From assembly GCA_015099395.1 (NCBI GenBank), contig AP024096.1, positions 3,038,001 to 3,102,000 on the forward strand: a stretch of 64,000 nt of DNA, read 5' to 3'. Below the pieces are notes generated by a model. The model was not told where the DNA came from and did no database searches. It saw only the letters and a program-made list of their open reading frames with translations. Numbering within the stretch: the stretch's first letter is position 1; each line of letters starts with the position of its first letter. The DNA is from Ktedonobacteria bacterium brp13 (GTDB lineage Bacteria > Chloroflexota > Ktedonobacteria > Ktedonobacterales > Ktedonobacteraceae). A program made the translations under genes and the position numbers. This document shows, piece after piece, positions 18,494 to 27,285 of this stretch.

Positions 18494-19993
18494 CTAGTCG
18501 CCAACAGCCGCAGAGAGTATTGGGGCTACTTCTGGTGTTGTCTCTAAACCTACCTCAATGGCCTCTTGACTTGGAGCGCGTGTAAGCAAGCTAACAACGA
18601 CAGTGACCACTGCGTTTAGTATGACAGCAATGAAGCCAGTATTCATAGTGAAGGCAATGACTTTTTCAGCGGCAATGGCCTGCGGCACAGTGATACCGAT
18701 CAAACCTACAATAACGCCGGCTAGCACACCCCACTTGGTCATACGCCGCCAGAGGAGACTTAAGAGCAGGCTGGGCGCGAGCTGCGAGATAGCAGAGTAG
18801 GCTACCTGAAAAATACCAACGATCGTTTGATTGCTGTTAAGAGACATCACGATGGCAATCACCGTCGCTCCCACGACGCCTAAGCGGCTAACCAGCAAGA
18901 CCACACGATCAGAGGCGCGCGGCTGAAAGATACCACGATAAATATTGTTGGCAAAAAGCGTACCAACCGTTAATAACAGCGAAGAGCCAGGAACAAGCGC
19001 GATCAATATGCCCGTGCCAGCCAGCACACCAACAAACCAGTTCGGATATACCTTGCCAACAAGTGCGAGGAACGCATCATTACTATTCGACAGGTGCGGC
19101 ACAACTAAGAGAGCAGCAAAGCCTATCGTGAAGGTAAAGAGATAGGCCAGGGCATAGAGGGGCTGAAAAATGGCGTTGCGCCGGATGGTTTCGTCGCTGC
19201 GTGCCGCGAGCGTCGCCTGGAAGCTCTGGGGAAACAGCCAGAAACCAAGGTTGGTCATGAGGATTGTCGAGATGAACCAGAGGGGCGTATAGTTCAGCTT
19301 GGGAGCCAATCCCGGCAGCCAGGCATAGTTCGGATGCGATTGATTCATCCTGGTAAAAATAGCCCCGATTGATCCCAGATGCGCCGCACCGGCAATCGTG
19401 AATATTATTGCTAACAGGACAACGATCATTAAAACATCTTTAACGATACTCGCAACGGCAACGCTCCGCAATCCCGCGGCGATAATAAATCCCAGCATGA
19501 TGATGCCTGCCAGCGTGAGCGATAGCGCGGTATTGACGGATGCGCCAAAAGCAAGTTTCAATATCAGGCTCAAACCGGTAAACTGCAACTGTAAATAAGG
19601 GATTAAGGCCATGATGCCAACAATAGCTAATACGGAACCCAGCCAGGGAGCATCGAAGCGTTTTCCATAGTAGTCAGCCTGGGTTAAGAATGAGTGCCGC
19701 TTGCCAATACGCCAGATCTTTGGTAGCAGCCAGTAGCCCAACGTGTAACCCAGAGCAACATTGCTAATCGTATAGAAGCCAGGCGCGCCATACGCATATG
19801 CCCACCCACTTGTACCCAGGAACGCCTGGATGGTAAATATTTCTCCCGCGCTGAGAAACCAGAATAAGAAAACTCCCAATCCTCGTCCACTCACCGCCCA
19901 ATCTTGTAAACTAATATTTTTTTTACGTGTTATGGCCCAAGCACCTATCATAGTACCTAGAACAATTACGATAGCAATTACATAACGAAGCAC
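18494..19993 (-). CDS. Sodium:solute symporter (SSS family)
   Basis: A sodium-coupled uptake permease with about 13 membrane helices. I start it at the GTG at 19993 (VLRYVIAIVIV), which lies 6 bases after AGGTGA and just past the preceding gene's stop; a TTG at 20032 would overlap that gene. The conserved N-terminal pattern W...GRGLG...FLSAGEIFT and the long multispan body fit the SSS family, in the subgroup paired with a DUF3311 protein. The substrate is not readable from sequence. The operon partner, an M20 amidohydrolase, suggests an N-acyl or peptide-like amino acid derivative. It ends at a strong shared terminator. Confidence 0.9.
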   Translation of the reverse strand: MLRYVIAIVIVLGTMIGAWAITRKKNISLQDWAVSGRGLGVFLFWFLSAGEIFTIQAFLGTSGWAYAYGAPGFYTISNVALGYTLGYWLLPKIWRIGKRHSFLTQADYYGKRFDAPWLGSVLAIVGIMALIPYLQLQFTGLSLILKLAFGASVNTALSLTLAGIIMLGFIIAAGLRSVAVASIVKDVLMIVVLLAIIFTIAGAAHLGSIGAIFTRMNQSHPNYAWLPGLAPKLNYTPLWFISTILMTNLGFWLFPQSFQATLAARSDETIRRNAIFQPLYALAYLFTFTIGFAALLVVPHLSNSNDAFLALVGKVYPNWFVGVLAGTGILIALVPGSSLLLTVGTLFANNIYRGIFQPRASDRVVLLVSRLGVVGATVIAIVMSLNSNQTIVGIFQVAYSAISQLAPSLLLSLLWRRMTKWGVLAGVIVGLIGITVPQAIAAEKVIAFTMNTGFIAVILNAVVTVVVSLLTRAPSQEAIEVGLETTPEVAPILSAAVGD

Positions 19994-19997
19994 ATTA

Positions 19998-20213
19998 TCA
20001 CCTGCTTTGCTGAGAGAAGAAACGCTTATCAATCTGATGGATGATGGCTATTGTAAGGCTTGTTACAATAATTCCGCAGAGCATCCACAGAAAGAGGAAC
20101 GGCATGCCGAAAGGCTGAAAACGAATGGTGTTGACCCAGGGGATCAGCAGGACATCCCACGCGTAGGGGATGATCAGCAGGAACCAGTGGAACCTGATAG
20201 GACGACGATGCAT
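19998..20213 (-). CDS. DUF3311 small membrane protein
   Basis: A 71-residue protein with two hydrophobic segments (FHWFLLIIPYAWDVLLIPWV and FLFLWMLCGIIVTSLTIAI) and a basic tail. Size, two-helix layout and position just before an SSS symporter match DUF3311 proteins, which are thought to accompany these transporters as a small subunit. It begins 17 bases after the amidohydrolase stop and ends 4 bases before the symporter start, so the three are clearly one transcript. Confidence 0.8.
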   Translation of the reverse strand: MHRRPIRFHWFLLIIPYAWDVLLIPWVNTIRFQPFGMPFLFLWMLCGIIVTSLTIAIIHQIDKRFFSQQSR

Positions 20214-20230
20214 ATATTCTCCTTGCCTGT

Positions 20231-21400
20231 TTATTGCTCATGCTGAGCGCGAGCTTGCTTGAGCAGTTCCGGCGCGTTGAGAAGGCGAAGCGCGACACGA
20301 GCCAGGATTTTCGCACCGGCGATAGCCGCATCATCGCCGCTCTGCCCAAGAGCATAGGTTGCGAACTCACGCGTATGCGCGGCAATGTCACGAGGTCCAA
20401 TTTGAATGTTTCCATGCAACGCGGGTAGCACGTGAGAGACGTTCCCCATGTCCGTTGAACCTGTGGTCGCGCCTGTGTGTATGGACTCACGACCCTCGCG
20501 AGCCATTTCCTCGCGCAGAATATCGACGAGCACGGCATTTGGGCGTAAATCTGCATACGCGGGGACAAAGCGAGACCATGTCATTTGCGCACCAACCGCA
20601 CTGGCTGCGCCCGTGGCACAGGTCAATACACGCTGTAGCAATATAGCCAGGTAGTCGCTATCGGATGCGCGAACCTGCAAGCGAACAGACGCGTGCTCAG
20701 CAATGATATTAGGCGCTTGCCCACCATTTGTAATAATGGAATGAATGTTGGCATCTTTCCGCAGCGTGGCGCGCATACTATTGATGAGCGTCAAGAAATT
20801 GGCCACGGCCTGTACCGCATCAACGCCTTGTTCCGGAGCGGAGGCAGCATGAGACGCTTTCCCCTGAAAATGCACATCGATTCCCTCGCGCGCGCTTGAT
20901 GTGGGGTCCGCTTCATTATGATTGCCGGGATGAAACATCAGTGCAGCATCATATGGCGCGAAAATACCTTCTTCGAGCTGAAAAATCTTGCCGCCGCCAC
21001 CCTCTTCCGCGGGCGAACCGATGACCGCGATCGTACCCGGTAAACCCTGCTGCTGTATGACACGCTGCGCAATAAGGGCAGCGCCTACCGACATCGCGGC
21101 AATAATATTGTGACCGCAGGCATGTCCAATCTCTGGCAGCGCGTCATACTCTGCCACAAACGCTATCCTGGGTTGACCATCACCGAACGTGGCTGTAAAT
21201 GCGGTGTCCAGTTTCGCCACGGGCGGCATGGTTACCGAAAACTGGTGTTCCTTTAACAGATTTGTCAACAGAGAGACGGCGTGGTGCTCCTGGAATCTGA
21301 GCTCTGGATGAGCATGAATGTCGTGCGAAATATTGAGAATCGTTGGCGTGAGATGTGGTGTAACCTCCTCAATTGCTTCATAAAGATCCGTATTATCCAT
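20231..21400 (-). CDS. M20 family amidohydrolase/peptidase
   Basis: A 389-residue zinc amidohydrolase of the M20 family, subgroup of hippurate or aminobenzoyl-glutamate type deacylases. Metal-site motifs are intact: DALPEIGHACGHN, SPAEEGGGG, MFHPGN and a C-terminal HTREFA. The middle dimerisation domain begins with the usual GKASHAA. It is cytosolic (no signal peptide). An ATG behind AAAGGA begins the three-gene operon with DUF3311 and the sodium symporter. The likely role is to hydrolyse an imported N-acyl or amide-linked amino acid. Confidence 0.9.
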   Translation of the reverse strand: MDNTDLYEAIEEVTPHLTPTILNISHDIHAHPELRFQEHHAVSLLTNLLKEHQFSVTMPPVAKLDTAFTATFGDGQPRIAFVAEYDALPEIGHACGHNIIAAMSVGAALIAQRVIQQQGLPGTIAVIGSPAEEGGGGKIFQLEEGIFAPYDAALMFHPGNHNEADPTSSAREGIDVHFQGKASHAASAPEQGVDAVQAVANFLTLINSMRATLRKDANIHSIITNGGQAPNIIAEHASVRLQVRASDSDYLAILLQRVLTCATGAASAVGAQMTWSRFVPAYADLRPNAVLVDILREEMAREGRESIHTGATTGSTDMGNVSHVLPALHGNIQIGPRDIAAHTREFATYALGQSGDDAAIAGAKILARVALRLLNAPELLKQARAQHEQ

Positions 21401-21484
21401 GACAGTGGTCCTTTCTCATAGGATTCATTGAGTGAGAGACAATAATCCTGACAATATTGATCATATTGATCATCTTTGTAACTA

Positions 21485-21513
21485 TTGTTACCCATGATCG
21501 TTGTTATTGTCAA
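21485..21513 (-). promoter_or_regulatory. Promoter and possible operator of the amidohydrolase-symporter operon
   Basis: On the minus strand TTGACA (21508-21513) and TAACAA (21485-21490) are 17 bases apart, about 85 bases before the operon's ATG. The -10 overlaps GTAACTATTGTTAC, an inverted repeat. Just downstream GATCATATTGATCAT repeats GATCAT, and another GATC lies in the spacer. The symmetry suggests a repressor site, regulator unknown. Confidence 0.5.
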
Positions 21514-21654
21514 GTTTAGTGAGCAGAAGAAGGTGTGTGACATCCTCATAAAAGTAACAGCCGCTAAGATCTTATTCCGAAAACCAACGCGACTGGCGTC
21601 GCTAGTGCCCGCACACGCAAGTTTCAGGTGCCCAAGATAGTACGCGATCATAGC

Positions 21655-21878
21655 TGCTTCGCCAAACCAGGGGTGGCACGGCGGGCATCGGCATTTCCTC
21701 CCTCGACCAGCGGAAAGACCAACAGAAAAAGCGAACAAATGAGGAAGATCACGCCGCCTGCATCCAGCGTGCCTGCTTCTGGTTTCCGCGATTCACGCAG
21801 CAGTGGGAAGGCAGCGAGCAGGGCAAGGAGACCGATGGGCACATTGACCAGGAAGATAGAGCGCCAGCCCAGTATCGA
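21655..21878 (-). pseudogene. MFS drug transporter fragment (DHA2 type)
   Basis: About 75 residues read as a piece of a 14-helix MFS exporter: WRSIFLVNVPIGLLALLAA, then LRESRKPEAG, LDAGGVIFLICSLFLLVFPL and VEGG. The front is cut at about 21878 and the rest is missing. It abuts a piece of sigma factor on the opposite strand, so this is a remnant. Confidence 0.75.
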
Positions 21879-21879
21879 G

Positions 21880-22044
21880 ACATTAAAGCCTCTTCAGCAG
21901 GAGATACTGCAATTGCGTTTCGCCTATGGCATGCATTCAGTAGAAATCGGCAAGAGGCTCAATAAAAATGCAACGACTATTCGATCGATATTATCTCGCA
22001 CCTTAAATACATTACGACTGCAACGTGCGGTAGAGCCGCATTAA
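21880..22044 (+). pseudogene. Sigma-70 region 4 fragment
   Basis: The frame reads LKPLQQEILQLRFAYGMHSV, then EIGKRLNKNATTIRSILSRT and LNTLR, a sigma region 4 helix-turn-helix. No region 2 is present upstream, where the frame merges into the antisense of an MFS fragment. The end runs into the MITE at 22029, which replaces the natural C-terminus. Confidence 0.65.
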
Positions 22045-22454
22045 CCGGTGAAATTGGGAAAGAAAAATGGTAAATGCTTGAAAAATTAGTTAATGCTGCT
22101 AATACCTGCCACCATCTTTGAGGGGGGACAGCCGCGCTTAGCGGCAGGGGGAGTAAAAAGTTAGCAATCGCCCAACAGAAGATGATACAGATTTAGCAGA
22201 TAAAAAGCGTCTTTTATGTAGAGTTATCGTGAGTAGCGTAGTTCGAGAATCTACTCCCCCCTGTCGCTGCGGCGACATCCCCCCTCAAAGAGGGTGGCAG
22301 GGGTATTACCGTCTTTTTCCTGTTATTTCTTCTTTTTAGTACTGAAAATTTCAGTGTGAAGGTCGTTTCAAAATGCAGTTGCTCAGAAAGGGTCAGAAGA
22401 TATCAAGAAATGTGCGCTCACATAAAAAACTTCACCAGTTAGTGTTGCTCTACC
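22029..22454. mobile_element. MITE (426 bp), uninterrupted copy
   Basis: The ends are imperfect inverted repeats: GGTAGAGCCGCATTAACCGG TGAAATT on the left and the complement of GGTAGAGCAACACTAACTGG TGAAGTT on the right. The interior holds two palindromic GC-rich units (about 22110-22155 and 22245-22310) of the same kind seen around the DUF559 gene. It has no open frame for a transposase. A second copy lies at 47926-48540. No clear target duplication was seen. Confidence 0.75.
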
Positions 22455-22708
22455 AGTGTGGGTATCTACATAGTATAATACGTGTATACTAGGAACAATA
22501 ACCTCAAAAAGCGCTTTATGTGCCACCGGAACTCGTGGAATGCTGGCGACAATCAGCGGGGACTGCGTAGATACGAGGAAGAATACCAGGCTGGTCGGAA
22601 AACCCCGAATGCCATCAGCCTGCATAAAGAATTGAATGCTCGGAGAGAGTGGCTCCTGATTGATACACAACCAGGAGCCACTCTCTCCATAGGTTAAAGG
22701 AGAGAACC
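22455..22708. other. Leader region of the RraA-like gene
   Basis: No gene. TATAAT at 22474-22479 and TATACT at 22485-22490 lie just beyond the MITE end; neither has a good -35 at the right distance. A long perfect hairpin follows at 22642-22688. Confidence 0.35.
22642..22688 (+). promoter_or_regulatory. 17-bp perfect hairpin in 5' leader
   Basis: GGAGAGAGTGGCTCCTG pairs exactly with its complement across a 13-base loop and ends 20 bases before the ATG of the RraA-like gene, immediately ahead of AAAGGAG. The 5' arm begins with GGAGAGAG, a decoy-like ribosome site. With no T run after it, a role in leader structure or as an end of an upstream transcript is possible. Confidence 0.55.
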
Positions 22709-23293
22709 ATGAATGAGTTTCCCACATGGCTTACAGCCACGCTCGCGTCCGATGCGACTGAAGGACAGGGCGTCCTTCCAAACACTATTCTTCCCCTGCA
22801 ATCCGCCTTATGCGTCGTTGGTCCGGCCCGCGTGGTGCTGATAAGTCAGGACGACAACCTGGCGGTGCGAAAAGTGCTGGAAGCACCGCCTGCGTCGGGT
22901 TCTGTGCTGGTTGTCGCGGGAGGGAGTACATCGCGTGCCGCAACTATTGGTAACTTGATGGCGCTTGAAATGCAGAATGCGGGCATCGCCGGGCTTGTGA
23001 CGGATGGCCTGATTCGAGATTCGCGGGAAATCCGCGAATCAGGGTTTGGTGTATGGTGCCGGGGAGTGACTCCCATAGCTCCCCATAAGGTTGGACCGGC
23101 CTACGTCGGTGGCTCGATCTCTCTTGGTGGCACAATCATCCAGGACGGCGATCTGGTCATTGCTGATGATGATGGTGTGGTGATCTGGCCGCAAGAGCGC
23201 ATCGATGAATTGATGATCAAGGCCGAAACCAGGCTTCAGCAAGATAATGCACGGTTGGCGCAACTGCTAGAGGAAAAAAGAGGCGTACAATAA
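22709..23293 (+). CDS. RraA-like aldolase/decarboxylase family protein
   Basis: A 194-residue protein of the RraA/HMG-aldolase family, which splits 4-hydroxy-4-methyl-2-oxoglutarate or related acids with a divalent metal, or in some bacteria regulates RNase E. The active-site pattern is present: GGSTSRAATIGNLMALEMQN, then GIAGLVTDGLIRDSREIRES, where the DG..RD pair binds substrate and metal. The C-terminus is helical and charged. The ATG follows AAAGGAG. It is the first gene of a catabolic cluster with an amidohydrolase, an SDR and a GntR regulator, so an enzymatic role is more likely than RNase control. Confidence 0.85.
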   Translation: MNEFPTWLTATLASDATEGQGVLPNTILPLQSALCVVGPARVVLISQDDNLAVRKVLEAPPASGSVLVVAGGSTSRAATIGNLMALEMQNAGIAGLVTDGLIRDSREIRESGFGVWCRGVTPIAPHKVGPAYVGGSISLGGTIIQDGDLVIADDDGVVIWPQERIDELMIKAETRLQQDNARLAQLLEEKRGVQ

Positions 23294-23373
23294 GGGAAAA
23301 CGGGAACATTCACAAGCTCTGGCCGTAAACGCAAACCTGGCCTTGACAATTAGCCGAGCTTATTATATATTTC

Positions 23374-23787
23374 TTGCATGTATCTGATATATCAGCGGTA
23401 CGCATTGTCTCACCATTCTGGGGAAGCGAAGAGCAATCTTATCACATCGAATTGAAAGCAGTGGATGGTAGCTCAAATCCCTATATTGCGCTCGCTGGAC
23501 TGATTGCCGCCGGGCTGGATGGGCTTAAACGCCACCTTGATCCAGGAGCGCCGTGCGAGCACGATCCAGCAAGCTTGAGCGAAAGTGAGCGTGAACAGAA
23601 CCGCATTCGCCGTTTACCGACAACGATGGCTGACGCACTGGATGAACTGGAACGCGATCAACTCTTCATGGAGGCCATGGGAGACCTGATGAGCCGATCC
23701 TATCTGGCCGTACGTCGCTCGGAAGAGAAGGCTTTTGCGGAGCAGGATAGCGAGTTTGAAATTCGGAACCACTTCTATAAGTTCTAG
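23374..23787 (+). pseudogene. Glutamine synthetase C-terminal remnant
   Basis: About 130 residues match only the C-terminal third of a glutamine-synthetase-like ligase: HIELKAVDGSSNPYIALAGL, an AAGLDGL helix, and RSYLAVRRSEEKAF near the end. The catalytic N-terminal and ATP-binding portions are absent, and the frame has only a TTG as possible start, with no ribosome site. It sits 36 bases before a FluG-like amidohydrolase gene. In fungal FluG the two domains are fused, so an intact ligase probably once formed part of this operon. Confidence 0.75.
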
Positions 23788-23822
23788 TGCATTCTCACCA
23801 TAGCTCTTTGGGGAGGCGCTCA

Positions 23823-24965
23823 ATGACATCAATAGATCTCACGCATGTGCCACTGGCGGATAATCACTGCCATGGTATCTATCGGATGCAAGGACCAATG
23901 GACATTCCTGCGTGGCGTCAACACTTCACCGAAGCTAGCGACCATACAATGCGAACAACGCATGTGGCGACAACGCTTTTTTATCGGCGCTTGATACGCG
24001 CGATGGCGGAATTTTTCGAGTGTGAAGCGACCGAACACGCTGTCCTGGCGGCACGTCAAAAATACGATGACCGCAGCCTGGTGCAGCAGTATCTGCAAGC
24101 GGCTAACTTCGAGGTCCTGTTCCTGGACAAGGGCTATCCGCCGCAGCAACTGCTTCTCTCTGACGCGGAGCACGCGGAACTGGCCGGTTGCCGTGTGGCA
24201 CCGATGCTGCGCGTGGAACTGCTGATGCAGGAGTTGATTGCCAGATATGACACACTGTCTGCTGTGGTCGAGGCGCTAAAGGCTGCGCTGAACGACATTC
24301 GTGGACAGGGTTACGTCGCGTTAAAAAGTATCGTCGCGTACCGTACAGGGTTGGATATTCGCACCTGGAACAGTGATGAGGTCACTATGGCTTTTACTGC
24401 GGCCAGACGCGAAGTACAAATCAAAGGTGCGGTTCGCCTGGGTTATAAGCCGCTGCTGGATACGCTGCTGCATGTGGTTTTTGCCGAAGCAGCCAGACAA
24501 GAACTGCCTATCCAGTTTCATACAGGCTATGGAGATGCCGACGCTGATATGCTGCTGGCGAACCCGCTGAACCTGCGCGCTGTGCTTGAGCGCAAAGAGT
24601 ATCGCGCTATGCCTATTGTGCTGCTGCATGAATCCTATCCCTATGTGCGTCAGGGGGCCTACCTGGCAACGGTCTATGAGCATGTGTATTTCGATCTCTC
24701 GTACGGCATTCCATTTCTGGGCTATAGCGAAATGCTTGAGTTTACGCGTGCGGCACTGGATGTTGCTCCATTCTCAAAGCTCCTCTACAGTTCTGATGGC
24801 GTGGGTGTGCCTGAACTGCACTGGCTTAGCGCCCGCGATGGCCGGAAAATCCTGGGGCAGGCTTTGGGCGAGCGTGTAGCAAACGGCGAACTGGATGTGG
24901 CCGGGGCCGAGGAGGCTGGAGTAGCGGTGCTTCGTGACAATGCTCTGCGGCTCTACGGCCTTTAG
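23823..24965 (+). CDS. FluG-like amidohydrolase
   Basis: A 380-residue metal-dependent hydrolase of the amidohydrolase superfamily. The start is the ATG at 23823 behind GGGGAGG. Motifs in order: DNHCHG (first metal ligands), QFHTGYGDADADM, VLLHESYPY, YFDLSYG and a final YSSDGVGVPELHW with the conserved Asp. This order is that of FluG-type amidohydrolases, which work with glutamine-synthetase-like ligases on gamma-glutamyl amides. It is followed by a broken SDR gene 18 bases on. The substrate is unknown; neighbours suggest amine or amide catabolism. Confidence 0.85.
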   Translation: MTSIDLTHVPLADNHCHGIYRMQGPMDIPAWRQHFTEASDHTMRTTHVATTLFYRRLIRAMAEFFECEATEHAVLAARQKYDDRSLVQQYLQAANFEVLFLDKGYPPQQLLLSDAEHAELAGCRVAPMLRVELLMQELIARYDTLSAVVEALKAALNDIRGQGYVALKSIVAYRTGLDIRTWNSDEVTMAFTAARREVQIKGAVRLGYKPLLDTLLHVVFAEAARQELPIQFHTGYGDADADMLLANPLNLRAVLERKEYRAMPIVLLHESYPYVRQGAYLATVYEHVYFDLSYGIPFLGYSEMLEFTRAALDVAPFSKLLYSSDGVGVPELHWLSARDGRKILGQALGERVANGELDVAGAEEAGVAVLRDNALRLYGL

Positions 24966-24983
24966 AGAGTCTGGAGGGTACAT

Positions 24984-25700
24984 ATGAATAGGTTAGCAGA
25001 GAAAGTGGTCTTTCTCACAGGTGGCGGGGGCGTGTTAGGTCACGCAAGCGCGGAACTGTTCGCGCGGGAAGGCGCGCGTGTCGCTGTAGTGGATGCGCGC
25101 AAGGACAAAGCAGAGGAGACAGCACAGAGCATTATTGCCAGCGGTTGAGACGACAGTGCAACAGTGGGGCTACCTGGATACCCTTTTCAATAATGCTGGC
25201 GTAATGCCCCACCAGGACGAATCGGTCCTGACCCTGGACGTTGAACTGATGGCGCGTATTTACGCCATCAACGTGACTGGGACCGCACTGTGCTGCAAGT
25301 ATGCCATTCCACATATCAAACAGAAGGGCGGTGGAGCGATCGTCAATATGAGTTCGTTCCTGGCGGTCGTGGGCTGCATCAAGCCGCAAGATGCCTATGG
25401 TGCCAGTAAGGGAGCTATTGTGGCTTTAACGTATTCTCTGGCTGTGCAATTTGGCAGGGATGGCATTCGCGCGAACGCGCTCTGCCCCGGCCCGATCGAA
25501 ACGGAACATGTGCGGCATTTTTTGCTGATGAGGAGGCACGAAAGTTGCGCCTTGATCATATCCCGCTGGGACGGTTTGGACGACCAGAAGATGTCGCCGA
25601 ACTGGCACTGTTTCTTGCATCCGGTGCAGCAAGCTGGCTGACGGGTCAGGCTATTGTGCTCGATGGGGGTGTTTCATGCAATTATTTCAGCGTTTTATAG
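24984..25700 (+). pseudogene. Frameshifted SDR oxidoreductase
   Basis: The N-terminus from the ATG at 24984 reads MNRLAEKVVFLTGGGGVLGH, a Rossmann NAD(P) site, and stops at a TGA near 25148. The next frame carries LFNNAGVMPHQ, then NMSSFLAVVG and YGASKGA (catalytic S, Y and K), but lacks about 20 residues before LFNNAG. A further shift near 25530 puts the normal C-terminus, PLGRFGRPEDVAELALFLAS and LTGQAIVLDGGVS, in a third frame, ending at 25700. At least two lesions plus a deletion make it non-functional. Confidence 0.85.
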
Positions 25701-25719
25701 TATTTCAGCATTTTATAGT
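25684..25719 (+). repeat. 18-bp tandem duplication
   Basis: TATTTCAGCGTTTTATAG is followed directly by TATTTCAGCATTTTATAG, one base different. The first copy contains the stop of the SDR pseudogene; the second ends 15 bases before the next gene's ATG. Confidence 0.85.
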
Positions 25720-25734
25720 AATAAAGAGGAATTT

Positions 25735-26520
25735 ATGTGTCGTCTGCTTGGATATGTAACGCGTGAGCCAGTTACTGTCGCCCATCTTCTAAATAATACA
25801 TTACAGTCATTTGTAGAAATGTCACACCTTCACGGTGACGGCTGGGGCTTTGCCTGGTACGATGAGTCCGATCGATTACAAATGGCGAAAGCACCTGAGC
25901 CAGCTCACGCCAGCAAAGAGTTCTCCGACCTGGCAAAACACATCCGTACCGATGCCTTCCTGGGTCACTTACGCTGGGCCACCCCTGGTTTCCCGCTCAG
26001 TGGGGCCAACACGCATCCGTTTACTTATGACCAAATGGCTTTTGCGCATAATGGAATCATCAAGCCCAATGCAGAACTCGAAAAACTCATTGCTCCGCAT
26101 CTGCGTGAAAACCTTACGGGGACGACGGATAGTGAGCGTCATTTTCTGGCACTCCTCTCCGCGCTTGAGAGCGTCCCTGCGGTTGAGGCTATACAGACAT
26201 ATGTAAAGCTGGTTCACGAGCGCTTGCAGGTAATAAGCACGAATTTTCTCTTGCTCATGCCAGACGCACTCTACGCGGTCTGCGATTTTGATCCGCAATC
26301 TGAGCTAGCTCAAAAAGAACCGGACTACTTCTCCTTCTCACTAAAGTATCGTATTACAGAGGATGCGGTTTTGATTGGGTCAACAGGTTTGCAGGGGGAT
26401 GAAGCATGGAAAACGCTCGAAAATGGTCAGATGCTCATTGTCAATCGTGGTAGACTTAAGGTGACTGTTATCGATCTCGCTGATCAAAGAGAAATCAACA
26501 GAAATTCAATGCAGGAGTAG
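25735..26520 (+). CDS. Class II glutamine amidotransferase
   Basis: A 261-residue protein starting at the ATG at 25735 (AGAGGA upstream). The second residue is Cys (MCRLLGYV), the N-terminal nucleophile freed by Met removal. HGDGWGFAWY, GHLRWAT and NTHPF with AHNG follow as in Gn-AT-II enzymes of the YafJ/EgtC kind. It has no synthetase domain, so it either acts as a stand-alone glutaminase or gamma-glutamyl amide hydrolase, as EgtC does, or supplies ammonia to a partner. With the FluG-like gene and the glutamine synthetase remnant nearby, gamma-glutamyl amide processing is the best guess. Confidence 0.88.
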   Translation: MCRLLGYVTREPVTVAHLLNNTLQSFVEMSHLHGDGWGFAWYDESDRLQMAKAPEPAHASKEFSDLAKHIRTDAFLGHLRWATPGFPLSGANTHPFTYDQMAFAHNGIIKPNAELEKLIAPHLRENLTGTTDSERHFLALLSALESVPAVEAIQTYVKLVHERLQVISTNFLLLMPDALYAVCDFDPQSELAQKEPDYFSFSLKYRITEDAVLIGSTGLQGDEAWKTLENGQMLIVNRGRLKVTVIDLADQREINRNSMQE

Positions 26521-26525
26521 TACCG

Positions 26526-27185
26526 ATCATTACTTCAACAGGAGACACGAAGAAGATAGCACGAGCCAGTGATGTCGCGTATGAGCGTATCCACGCTATG
26601 ATTATTGACCTGCGTCTGCAGCCAGGAGCAATGGTGAACGAGTCGTCCCTGGCTGCGGAGATAGAACTGGGACGGACGCCGGTTCACGAGGCAGTGGCAC
26701 GCCTGGTGGTTGATCGCCTTGTGAAGGTGCTCCCCAGGCGCGGTCTGATGATCGCATCAATTGGACTGGATGAAGTGCGTGAAATTTTCGAGGCACGTGA
26801 AGCGATCGAATGCGGTAATGCTTACTTTGCCGTACAACACGCGACTGCTGCCGAACTGGCAGAGCTCCGGCGCCTGGTTGAGCAAGCGGAGAGCGCTCGC
26901 GAAGAGACAGCTGTGCAACAGTTTTTAGATGATGATCAGCTTATTCATCGCTTCCTTGCCAGTTGTGTGCACAATTCGTTATTGCAGGATGCGACCGATC
27001 AGATCTTGATGCATAGTTTACGCTTCTGGCACTTCTACTTTGCAAGGTATCATGTCGCAGAGAGCACGCTTATCCCTCATCAAGCGCTGCTTGCGGCATT
27101 GGAGCAACGTGATGCTCAGGGAGCGTATATGGCCATGCGAGAGCATATACGAACCTCGCGTGCTTTACTAAACAAGTTGTTCTAA
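26526..27185 (+). CDS. GntR family (FadR subfamily) transcriptional regulator
   Basis: A GntR repressor: winged helix with AYERIHAMIIDLRLQPG, NESSLAAEIELGRTPVHEAV and PRRGLMIA, then an all-helical FCD ligand domain (FEAREAIECGNA, then HRFLASC with metal-type His, and PHQALLAALEQRD). The recognisable domain begins upstream of the first ATG at 26598. That ATG would delete helix 1, yet the frame has no ATG, GTG or TTG between the in-frame stop at 26481 and 26598. ATC at 26526, 8 bases after CAGGAG, is the best-placed rare start; ATT at 26529 is the alternative. It probably controls the catabolic cluster before it. Confidence 0.8.
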   Translation: MITSTGDTKKIARASDVAYERIHAMIIDLRLQPGAMVNESSLAAEIELGRTPVHEAVARLVVDRLVKVLPRRGLMIASIGLDEVREIFEAREAIECGNAYFAVQHATAAELAELRRLVEQAESAREETAVQQFLDDDQLIHRFLASCVHNSLLQDATDQILMHSLRFWHFYFARYHVAESTLIPHQALLAALEQRDAQGAYMAMREHIRTSRALLNKLF

Positions 27186-27285
27186 AAAAGATCTCGCGTG
27201 GATGGCACCTCCTATATTACGTGTTGATTTCACATTTACGTGCAGCAAGTGATGATGGGAGGTACCAGTGTGCGAAGATTATAGT

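Noticed and set aside
22235..22260. GTTCGAGAATC as a tRNA T-loop
   Set aside because: No acceptor, D or anticodon stems can be drawn around it; it lies in the MITE and repeats in its copy.
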